From assembly GCA_020636005.1 (NCBI GenBank), contig JACJYR010000001.1, positions 3,467,079 through 3,531,078 on the forward strand: a stretch of 64,000 bases of DNA. The letters are read 5' to 3'. The DNA comes from Lewinellaceae bacterium. Its GTDB lineage: Bacteria > Bacteroidota > Bacteroidia > Chitinophagales > Saprospiraceae. The notes beneath the pieces were generated by a model. The model was not told the origin of the DNA and made no database searches. It worked only from the letters and a program-made list of their open reading frames with translations. This document shows positions 35,076 to 43,338 of the stretch, piece by piece. The position numbers and the translations under genes are program-made. Each line of letters opens with the position of its first letter. Positions within the stretch are counted from its first letter, which is position 1.

Positions 35076-35666
35076 ATGACCATTACCGAACTGTACCAAC
35101 AATTAGCAAACAAGGACTTTCAGGACCACCTGACGGGCAACCTCTTTTTCCCGGCCTACATGTACGTCTATGACCCAGCGAAGGAATACGAAGTAGAGCG
35201 GGAAATCCTCAACATCAAAGACAGGCTATTCCGACCAACGAATCACCTCCAAGTGATGGTGATGGATATTTTTCAGGAGTTTCTCGAATTTTTGAAATCG
35301 GAGCAGTTCGGTAAGGCCACCAAATATGACTACTTTCTGCAACAGGAAACACAGCAGCCAGAACGGGTCGAGAAATCATTGAAACAGATCGCTAACGACG
35401 ACCGCTTTTTCAAATGGCTCGACCAAAAAATAAAAGAACATTTCGAGCAGGCTGGAACCGCAGAAGTGGCCTACGTCTTCGTGAAGGGCTTCGGTGCGAG
35501 CTACCCCTATCTTAGGGCCAGCAAATTCATGAACAACTTTGAAAAATACATCTCAGGCTACAAACTCATTTTGTTTTACCCCGGTAAAGTGAAAGATTAC
35601 TACCACTTGTTCGGCCTGCTAAACGACGAAAACCTGTACCGGGCCATCAAACTCATTAATCAGTAA
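35076..35666 (+). CDS. brxB: BREX protein BrxB (DUF1788)
   Basis: A 196-residue DUF1788 protein. Typical segments are FFPAYMYVYDPAKEYEVEREI near the start, VMDIFQEFLEFL, and the terminal VKGFGASYPYLRASKFMNNFEKYISGYKLILFYPG. BrxB is essential in type I BREX and links BrxC and PglZ in the complex according to work on other systems. The gene is 9 bases after brxA and 19 before brxC. Confidence 0.93.
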   Translation: MTITELYQQLANKDFQDHLTGNLFFPAYMYVYDPAKEYEVEREILNIKDRLFRPTNHLQVMVMDIFQEFLEFLKSEQFGKATKYDYFLQQETQQPERVEKSLKQIANDDRFFKWLDQKIKEHFEQAGTAEVAYVFVKGFGASYPYLRASKFMNNFEKYISGYKLILFYPGKVKDYYHLFGLLNDENLYRAIKLINQ

Positions 35667-35685
35667 AAACCACAACCCATTCAAC

Positions 35686-38600
35686 ATGAAACTACGTGAA
35701 ATTTACGACAGACCGATTGACAGAACCATCAACCCAGCCGTGGTCGTCAGCAACAAATCGCTGGAAACCATCAAAGCAGAGATTAGTGAATACATCTTCA
35801 CGGACGAGCTGATTGAAAAGCTTTATGCTGTGCTGGACGCCATTTTCAACAAGCGGAACGAAAAAACCGGCATCTGGATAAATGGTTACTACGGCTCTGG
35901 TAAGTCTCACTTCATCAAGTTCATCCATTATTGCCTGAACCCCGACACGCAGCAGGACGCCTTTGAACGGTACATCCACGCCGTTGAAAAATACCAAAAT
36001 ACCAAGCCTGGGGCCAACATGGACATCACCGCCAGCAACATCGCATTGCTGAAGAAGAAAATCCAGTCCGCTGCCATTGACAATATCCTGTTCAACGTGG
36101 AGGACGAAACCGACGACGGCAGCGGCGAACGCCTGACCCGGATTTTCCTCAATATGTTCAACAAGTTCCGGGGCTATAACTCCAACGACATCCCCTTGGC
36201 CCTGCTGTTTGAAAAATACTTGGACGAAAAAGGGAAGTTTGCCGAATTCAAAGCGCTTGTAGCTGCTGAGATGGGCCACAACTGGGAACAGGACGCCGCT
36301 GACATCGCCGCTTATGAATTGGAGAGCATACTCGAACTGGCCAAGCGCCTCGTCCCCGAAATGGACATCGTATCCCTCCATGCCAAGCTCTCCAACCCCG
36401 ATGCCGTCAAAATTGGCATCAACGCCACGCTGATTCCCGAACTGAAAAAATTCCTAGACGGCAAGGACAAAAGCTACCGCCTCCTCTTCTTGGTGGACGA
36501 GGTTTCGCAGTACATCGGCACCAACAAGGAAATCCTGCTCAATTTCCAGAACATCATCGAACGGGTGAGCGAGGACTGCAACAACCAGGTCTGGATTGCC
36601 TGCACCGCCCAGCAAACACTGGATGAAGTTTCGCAGTCTGCCGACGGCACAACCGATGTGCAGGACGAATTCGGCAAAATCTTGGGGCGCTTCGATACCC
36701 GTATCTCCTTGCAGAGCAACGACGCTTCCTATATCACCCAGCGCCGGGTTTTGGACAAAAACAGCAAAGGGATTGAAGAACTGACCACGGTCTTTCGCCA
36801 AAACAAGGACTATATCCTCAACCAGTTCAAAATCACCCACGAACTGTACAAAGGCTACCAGGGCGAGGAGGACTTTTTCCTTTCCTACCCTTTCGTGCCT
36901 TACCAGTTCAAATTGATAGCCCATGTCTTCGAAGCTTTTCAACACCTGAAATACGTCATCAAAGAGGTGAAGGACAACGAGCGTTCCGTCCTTGGCATCA
37001 CGCACTTCACCGCAAAAAGCAATGCCGACAAAGAAGTTTCCTATTTTATCCCCTTCGATGGTTTTTACAACCAGCAGTTCCATACCAACCTGACCCAACG
37101 TGGCTCAAGGGCCATCCAAAACGGGTTGGAACTGACCTATGTAAAGGAAAACCCCTTTGCCCAGCGGGTGGTCAAAGCCCTTTTCATGATTTCCAACCTC
37201 TTGGAAACACAGCGCCAGACCTTCCCCTCCAACCTCGACAACCTCACCGTGCTGCTGATGACGGAGCTGGACCAGAACAAAATGCAGCTCCGCAACCGAA
37301 TCAAGGATGTGCTCGACAAGCTCATGGAAGAGAGCATCATCCGAGAGGAAAAAGGCAGCTATTTCTTCTTCAACGAAGACGAGATGGACGTGCAGAACCT
37401 CATCAAGAGCCAGACCATCGGCTTCGACGACCGGCTGGAACGCTTCGATGGGTTTTTCCGAAAAATGACCGGGCTGCGCAACAAGGTCAGCTATGGCACC
37501 AACGATTTCAAGGTCGGCTATTCCGTGGATGGCAAAGAGTTTTTACGGGGCGGCGATTTCAATGTCCTCGTGTTGCTGAACGACAAAACGACCATCGCCC
37601 AAAAGGCGCTGGACTTGTCCAAATCAGACTTGGCCGTCTGCATCAACGAATGGTTTAGCCAGGATGAACAACTCTGCCGGGACTTTGAGTGGTACTCTAA
37701 AACTAAAAAATTTTTCACAACAAACGGAGAAGATGCCACCGGCGAAAGGTCAAAAACTATCGAGTTGTTCAGGCTGAGAAATGAAAACCTCGAAAAGAAA
37801 ATCACTGCCCGTCTCGAACAAAAATTCACTGACACTCGCTACATCTCCGAACAGCGAATCGTGGAACCCGACCAAATCAAAGGCAGCAACCCTGCCGACC
37901 GCATGAACGACGCCATCGAGAAGCACCTGTCCCGCATCTACAAAAACCATAAGCTGTCCGAAGGCTACGCCCAAAACCAAAAGGCGCTCAAAGAATCAGC
38001 CGTAGCACCTGTCCAAACGACCAACTTCGGCCTCACCCCTGCCGAGGAAGTCGTCAACAACATGATTTCCAGCTACAACGACCAGATGACCGTGCAAGAC
38101 CTCGTGCGGGAGTTTGAAAAAACGCCCTTCGGATGGCGGCACGAAGCCCTGCTCGACGTGCTGGTACACCTCGTGAAAAAGAAAAGGCGGGAATTCAAGT
38201 ACAGCAACCAGCCCCGCTATCCCATCGTGGATTTTATCAACAAGGCCGTCAACACGGCGGAACGGGTGCGCTGCGAAGTCTGCTCCGGAGAGGAAATTGA
38301 CCAGGCCACTATTGACCAGGCATTGCTCGACTTCCGGGAAATCTTCAACTACGACCTCCACGCCACCACCGACAGCGACGAACTGTTCAACAACCTCAAG
38401 GCTGCTTTCAAAAAAGAAATAGAACAATACCAGCCCTTCGAGGACAACTACCACGGCACCTACCTCTTCGGCATCTATTTCCACAATACTACCAAGCTGC
38501 TGAACAACTGGGCCAATATCCGTGACCCAAAGGCGCTCTTCACTACGATGGCTGACGTGAAGGCCTCCGCAAAAAAACTGCTCGACAACGCCAAAGGCAT

Positions 38601-39210
38601 GGCAGAATTTGCCACCGACAGCGCCAAGGACTACGACGCCATCCGCAAGTTCCACGAAGCCAACAAGGAGAACTTCCTCGAACTCTCGCCCGACGAACAG
38701 GAAAAGGCCGACAAAATGGCCGACTTCCTCAAAATGGACGACCCCCGCCGGGAATACCGCCATATCCGCAAAGCCTACGACGAGGTCAAAAAAGCCCTCC
38801 ATGAAATGAAGGCCGCCCTCGTGGAGGAAGTGTTCCAATTGTATTCCACCATTTTTGACGAACTGGAAAAGGAAAAAGCGGCACTCAGCGTCACCGAAGC
38901 CAATGTTTATGCCGACCGTGACCATACGCTCCACGCCCTGAAACGGTTGGACTCCATTGCGCAACTAAAAAACAAAAAACTGGATGCTGCCAATTTCAAG
39001 TCACGCCAAATAGAAGCCCTAGTCAAACACGCTTCCGAAAAACCGAGAGACCCTTCCAATGCCGACCGGGTCGGCGAGCCGGAGGTCTATTATATCTCCA
39101 ATATCAAAGCCACCATCTCCAACGAAGCGGAAATGGAAGCATACCTTACGCAGGCCCGCAGGGAAATGCTGGAATTGCTGAAACAAAACAAAACCATCAT
39201 CCTCAAATAG
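35686..39210 (+). CDS. brxC: BREX ATPase BrxC
   Basis: A 1174-residue protein of the BrxC/PglY family (DUF6079-like). Walker A is GYYGSGKSH (67-75) and Walker B is YRLLFLVDEVSQ around residue 268. Long helical and coiled segments fill the C-terminal half (KKRREFKYSNQPRYPIVDF; LHEMKAALVEEVFQLY). BrxC is an AAA+ ATPase at the centre of the BREX complex and is required for host methylation and phage exclusion in type I systems. Size and gene order are typical. Confidence 0.95.
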   Translation: MKLREIYDRPIDRTINPAVVVSNKSLETIKAEISEYIFTDELIEKLYAVLDAIFNKRNEKTGIWINGYYGSGKSHFIKFIHYCLNPDTQQDAFERYIHAVEKYQNTKPGANMDITASNIALLKKKIQSAAIDNILFNVEDETDDGSGERLTRIFLNMFNKFRGYNSNDIPLALLFEKYLDEKGKFAEFKALVAAEMGHNWEQDAADIAAYELESILELAKRLVPEMDIVSLHAKLSNPDAVKIGINATLIPELKKFLDGKDKSYRLLFLVDEVSQYIGTNKEILLNFQNIIERVSEDCNNQVWIACTAQQTLDEVSQSADGTTDVQDEFGKILGRFDTRISLQSNDASYITQRRVLDKNSKGIEELTTVFRQNKDYILNQFKITHELYKGYQGEEDFFLSYPFVPYQFKLIAHVFEAFQHLKYVIKEVKDNERSVLGITHFTAKSNADKEVSYFIPFDGFYNQQFHTNLTQRGSRAIQNGLELTYVKENPFAQRVVKALFMISNLLETQRQTFPSNLDNLTVLLMTELDQNKMQLRNRIKDVLDKLMEESIIREEKGSYFFFNEDEMDVQNLIKSQTIGFDDRLERFDGFFRKMTGLRNKVSYGTNDFKVGYSVDGKEFLRGGDFNVLVLLNDKTTIAQKALDLSKSDLAVCINEWFSQDEQLCRDFEWYSKTKKFFTTNGEDATGERSKTIELFRLRNENLEKKITARLEQKFTDTRYISEQRIVEPDQIKGSNPADRMNDAIEKHLSRIYKNHKLSEGYAQNQKALKESAVAPVQTTNFGLTPAEEVVNNMISSYNDQMTVQDLVREFEKTPFGWRHEALLDVLVHLVKKKRREFKYSNQPRYPIVDFINKAVNTAERVRCEVCSGEEIDQATIDQALLDFREIFNYDLHATTDSDELFNNLKAAFKKEIEQYQPFEDNYHGTYLFGIYFHNTTKLLNNWANIRDPKALFTTMADVKASAKKLLDNAKGMAEFATDSAKDYDAIRKFHEANKENFLELSPDEQEKADKMADFLKMDDPRREYRHIRKAYDEVKKALHEMKAALVEEVFQLYSTIFDELEKEKAALSVTEANVYADRDHTLHALKRLDSIAQLKNKKLDAANFKSRQIEALVKHASEKPRDPSNADRVGEPEVYYISNIKATISNEAEMEAYLTQARREMLELLKQNKTIILK

Positions 39211-39220
39211 CCCCAATCGC

Positions 39221-42200
39221 ATGAACACCAAAACATTCGCCCAACAAGCCCGCCAAATCCTTCGCAAGGGCGTGGCCACCCGGCTGCGCTACTGGGGCTT
39301 CGATGAAAAAGGAAAAATCACCGACATGCCCGATGCCATCGGCGGCGGCGTTATGTTCCGGGGAGAGGTGTTCGACGACCCCACGCTGATACAGCGCTGG
39401 GAATCGCTGCGCCGGGCCGTCCTACTGAAGGGCCGTGACTCGGTACTCGAAGAAGCCGCCTATACTTGGTTCAACCGCATCATGGCCATGCGCATACTGG
39501 CCAAAAATGGCTACGAACCAGCCCAACTCGACTACGCCGAAGGTGGCCAACAACTGCCGCTGCTGCTCCAACGGGCCAGGCGGGGCACCCATCCCTTCCT
39601 GAATGCGGAAGAGGCCGCCCGCCTCCAACGCATCATCAACGATTTCAGCCGGGAAACCGAAGCCTTTGCCATCCTGCTCATCGGCTACTGCCACGCACAC
39701 CCGCTGCTGCACCGGGTCTTCGGCAGCATTGACGACCATACCGAACTGCTGCTGCCGGACAATATGCTCGCCGACGACGGCTTCCTCCACCTGCTCAACA
39801 CCACCGACGCCATCTCCGATGAGCAGCACAAAGAAGTCGAGCTTATCGGCTGGCTCTACCAGTTCTATATCTCCGAAAAAAAGGATGAGGTCTTCGCCGA
39901 TTTCAAAAAAGGCAAAAAAGCCGAGGCCAAGGACATACCCGCCGCCACCCAGATTTTCACCCCCAACTGGATTGTGAAATACATGGTGGAAAACACCGTC
40001 GGCAAGCTCTGGCTCGACCTCCACCCCGACAGTCCCCTCAAAGCAGACATGAAATACCTGGTGGAAGGAGGTGCGACGGACTCGAAACTCGAAACTCAAA
40101 ACTCAAAACTCATAACTGAAGCCGCTGGCCTCAAGCTCCTCGACCCCGCCGCTGGCTCCGGCCATATCCTCGTCGAGGGCTTCGACCTGCTGTACCGCAT
40201 GTACCGGGCCGAATACTATACCCCGGAAGAGGCCGTGGAAAGCATCCTGCGCCACAACCTCTACGGCCTGGACATAGACAAGCGGGCCGCCCAGCTCGCC
40301 CGCTTTGCCGTGCTGCTGAAAGCGGCCAAAGCCTACCCCGATGTGCTCAAAAAAGACTGGCTGCCCCAGGTGCATGCCATGCCGGAGCCTCGGGACTTCA
40401 GTAGGCAAGAGGTGCTGGACTTCCTCGGAAAGGACAACGCCGTGCTGGAACCCGTGCTATCCAATGCCCTGAAGCTGATGCAGCAGGCCCAAAACCTCGG
40501 CTCCATCATGCAGTTCGACCTCGGCGACTGGGACTTGAAGGAGGACGCCGTGCTGAACTTTTTCATCGAGAAAAAGGCGGTGAAAAAGGAATTCTACACC
40601 AAAATCGCTGACCTGCTCACCGACCTCGATGCCCTCCGCCAAAAAATAAAATGGTGGGGCGATTGGGACTTTCCCAAATCAAAACTCCTCAAGCTCGCCA
40701 AGGATAAAAACCTCGCCCTCCTGCTCGACCTCCTTGATGACGTCTCCCGGCAAGCAGATGCGGTCGGGTTGACCCTGCACCTCTCCCAATACGATGTGGC
40801 GGCGCACGAAGTAGAAGACTTGCAAACCCTAGCGGAAGAAGACCAAAAAGAACTGCTGCGGAAACTGAAACGAAGGAGCAGCGACGTAAAAGCCGTGGCC
40901 GAAAAACTGGAAAAATGGCTGGCTGCGCAGCACAGCGACACGGAACAAATGACCGCTGCCTTGGCAGCGCCCACGCCTGCACTGGAGAAAAGCAGCCTGC
41001 AACTCATCGCCTACTCCTCCGCCCTGCGCCGCCACTTGACTTTCGACCTCGCCGCTTTCACCTTGGAGGCGATTGAAAAACGCTGGCAATACCTGCAAAC
41101 GGCCCCGAACCTCGGCTTTCATGAACAGGCCGTGCTGCCCACCATGGCGGGCTATATACCCGTGCTGCTGACCCTCTGCCGGAGATACGAGGCGGTGGTG
41201 GCGAACCCACCGTATATGGGGCAAGGGAACATGAATTCAGATTTGAAAAATTATATCAACAAGCATTATCCTGGTTCCAAGTCTGACTTGATGACGGTTT
41301 TTATGGAGGTTGGAATTGAAAAATTGTTTAAGAATGGTCAAATGGGAATGATTAATCTTCCTTCTTGGATGTTTTTGGCCTCATTTCAGGAACTAAGGGA
41401 AAAGCTATTGAAAAATAATCACATCACCAGTTTAATCCACAATGGAAGAGGAGTTTTTGGTTCTGACTTCGGTTCAGTATCATTCTGTTTAGAAAAAAGC
41501 CAAACTGAAAATCGAAAAGGAGTTTACAGGAGATTATTCAAAGAGCATGTAAAAGTTGATAGCATTTCTGTAAAGGAAAAACACTTTTTAAATAATAAAT
41601 ATGGGCATTTCATATCCGACCAAAGTGACTTCTCCAAAATACCAGGTAGCCCAATTGCATACTGGGTAAGTAAAAATGTAATAGCTCTATTTGAAGAAAC
41701 AAGCATTGGTCAAGACTCATTTTCAAGCCCCGGAATTAGAACAGGTCAGGACACAATTTTCATAAGAGATTGGCATGAGGTAAACAATAGAATATTTAAT
41801 CCAACAGCAACTGAATATGACTCTATAAAAGATACATCAAATAAGTGGTATCCTATAACACGAGGTGGAGATTATAGGAAATGGTTTGGCAATTATGAAA
41901 ACATAATCAATCTCAAAAATGAGGCAGAAGAAATAAAAAACATTTGCACAGATTACAGACTCAGAGAGCCTGCATATTATTTTAAGGGAGGAGTAACTTG
42001 GACTATGATTTCATCATCCAAACCATCATTTCGCAAAGTACCTGTTGGGGTTTTATATGGAAATGGAGGCCCAGTTGTTTTTTCTAAAAATGACTATTAT
42101 TTAGTTGGACTTCTCAATTCAAAAGTTTCACTTGAGATATTGAAACTACTCAATCCAACAATTAACTATACAAAGTCAGACATTGAAAAAATCCCGTTAC

Positions 42201-43273
42201 TAAATTTTGACAAAGAAATAGTCGAAAAACATTCAAGAGAATGTGTCAACATCTCCAAATCCGACTGGGACGCCCACGAAACCTCCTGGGACTTCCAAAC
42301 CTCCCCACTCCTGAACGGCCAGCCCAACCTCCCCGCCGCCTACGAGGCATGGGAGCAGGCCGCCAGCCGTGATTTCTTCCAGCTCCACGCCAACGAAGAG
42401 GAACTGAACCGCCTCTTCATCGGCATCTACGGCTTGGAGGAGGAACTCACCCCCGACGTACCGCTCAAGGACATCACCATCCTGCAAGAAGAACTGGATG
42501 GCAAGGCCCTCGAAGCCTTGGAGCCAGCTTTCCGGGAGCGAGGAACGGAGGGCGTTTCGCTGCCCATCAAGCGGGAGCTGGTCATGCAGCAGTTCATCAG
42601 TTGGGCCATGAGCGTCTTCATGGGCCGCTACCGCCTGGGCCAGCCCGGCCTGCACATCGCCCACCCCAGCCCCACGGCGGAGGAGGTGCAGTCCTACAGC
42701 TACAACGGCCACCAAGTAGTGATAGACGAAGATGCCATCATCCCGCTCATGGGCAGCGCCTGCGATTTCCCCGACGATGCCGTGTATCGTTTCAAGGAAT
42801 TCCTCGACATCCTCTGGGGGCAGGAGCGCCGCACTGAAAACCTCAACTTCCTACAGGATTGCCTGGACATGGATTTGGAGAAATACCTGGTCAAGAACTT
42901 CTGGCCCGACCACTGCAAGCGCTACAAGAAAAAGCCGATTTATTGGCTGTTCAGCTCTCCCAAGGGGGCCTTCCAGGTGCTGGTGTACATGCACCGCATG
43001 AATGCCTTCACGGTGGAGAAAATACGGGCGCACTACCTCATGCCCCACCTGAAAAACCTGCGCTCGAAAGTGGCGCAAATGGATGCCATGACCAGCAGCC
43101 TGAGCAGTCAGGATGCCCGCCACCTCGACCGCCTGCGCAAAGACCTACAGGAGTGCGAGGAGTACGACCTCGTGCTGAAAGACGTCGCCGACCGACAGAT
43201 TGTGTTCGATTTGGATGATGGGGTGAGCGTGAATTATGAGAAGTTTGAGGAGGTGGTGGCGAAGGTGAAATAG
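39221..43273 (+). CDS. pglX: BREX adenine-specific DNA methyltransferase PglX
   Basis: A 1350-residue N6-adenine methyltransferase. Motif I is LDPAAGSGHILVEGF (near 306), DIDKRAAQLA follows near 349, and motif IV NPPY is at 661-664. The N-terminus (QQARQILRKGVATRLRYWGF) and C-terminal helical region match BREX type I PglX. It methylates the host recognition site, which marks self DNA. Two oddities are visible. Roughly 41215-42240, which should hold the target recognition domain, is much more AT-rich than the flanks. A heptamer repeat at 40084-40111 adds about 12 residues (DSKLETQNSKLIT) in front of motif I. A 22-bp hairpin follows the stop codon. Confidence 0.95.
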   Translation: MNTKTFAQQARQILRKGVATRLRYWGFDEKGKITDMPDAIGGGVMFRGEVFDDPTLIQRWESLRRAVLLKGRDSVLEEAAYTWFNRIMAMRILAKNGYEPAQLDYAEGGQQLPLLLQRARRGTHPFLNAEEAARLQRIINDFSRETEAFAILLIGYCHAHPLLHRVFGSIDDHTELLLPDNMLADDGFLHLLNTTDAISDEQHKEVELIGWLYQFYISEKKDEVFADFKKGKKAEAKDIPAATQIFTPNWIVKYMVENTVGKLWLDLHPDSPLKADMKYLVEGGATDSKLETQNSKLITEAAGLKLLDPAAGSGHILVEGFDLLYRMYRAEYYTPEEAVESILRHNLYGLDIDKRAAQLARFAVLLKAAKAYPDVLKKDWLPQVHAMPEPRDFSRQEVLDFLGKDNAVLEPVLSNALKLMQQAQNLGSIMQFDLGDWDLKEDAVLNFFIEKKAVKKEFYTKIADLLTDLDALRQKIKWWGDWDFPKSKLLKLAKDKNLALLLDLLDDVSRQADAVGLTLHLSQYDVAAHEVEDLQTLAEEDQKELLRKLKRRSSDVKAVAEKLEKWLAAQHSDTEQMTAALAAPTPALEKSSLQLIAYSSALRRHLTFDLAAFTLEAIEKRWQYLQTAPNLGFHEQAVLPTMAGYIPVLLTLCRRYEAVVANPPYMGQGNMNSDLKNYINKHYPGSKSDLMTVFMEVGIEKLFKNGQMGMINLPSWMFLASFQELREKLLKNNHITSLIHNGRGVFGSDFGSVSFCLEKSQTENRKGVYRRLFKEHVKVDSISVKEKHFLNNKYGHFISDQSDFSKIPGSPIAYWVSKNVIALFEETSIGQDSFSSPGIRTGQDTIFIRDWHEVNNRIFNPTATEYDSIKDTSNKWYPITRGGDYRKWFGNYENIINLKNEAEEIKNICTDYRLREPAYYFKGGVTWTMISSSKPSFRKVPVGVLYGNGGPVVFSKNDYYLVGLLNSKVSLEILKLLNPTINYTKSDIEKIPLLNFDKEIVEKHSRECVNISKSDWDAHETSWDFQTSPLLNGQPNLPAAYEAWEQAASRDFFQLHANEEELNRLFIGIYGLEEELTPDVPLKDITILQEELDGKALEALEPAFRERGTEGVSLPIKRELVMQQFISWAMSVFMGRYRLGQPGLHIAHPSPTAEEVQSYSYNGHQVVIDEDAIIPLMGSACDFPDDAVYRFKEFLDILWGQERRTENLNFLQDCLDMDLEKYLVKNFWPDHCKRYKKKPIYWLFSSPKGAFQVLVYMHRMNAFTVEKIRAHYLMPHLKNLRSKVAQMDAMTSSLSSQDARHLDRLRKDLQECEEYDLVLKDVADRQIVFDLDDGVSVNYEKFEEVVAKVK
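40084..40111 (+). repeat. four heptamer repeats in pglX
   Basis: GAAACTC, GAAACTC, AAAACTC and AAAACTC stand in tandem, flanked by partial copies, within the pglX coding region just before methyltransferase motif I. The unit is 7 bases, so slippage by one unit would put pglX out of frame. Confidence 0.9.
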
Positions 43274-43323
43274 GAGGGCGGAATTTATTCCGCCAAATGA
43301 AGGCGGAATAAATTCCGCCCTCC
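43273..43323. repeat. 22-bp perfect hairpin between pglX and pglZ
   Basis: The arms 43273-43294 and 43302-43323 are perfectly complementary over 22 bases, with loop AAATGAA. They overlap the last base of the pglX stop codon. Each arm begins GGAGGGCGGAAT, and the inner GGCGGAATTTATTCCGCC is itself palindromic. No T run follows, so it is more likely an mRNA stabiliser/processing stem or an inserted REP-type element than a terminator. Confidence 0.85.
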
Positions 43324-43338
43324 AACAATTTGCAAGAC

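Noticed and set aside
37996..38964. Minus-strand open frame of about 320 codons opposite brxC
   Set aside because: An antisense shadow in GC-rich DNA. The protein is low-complexity and the plus strand is clearly brxC.
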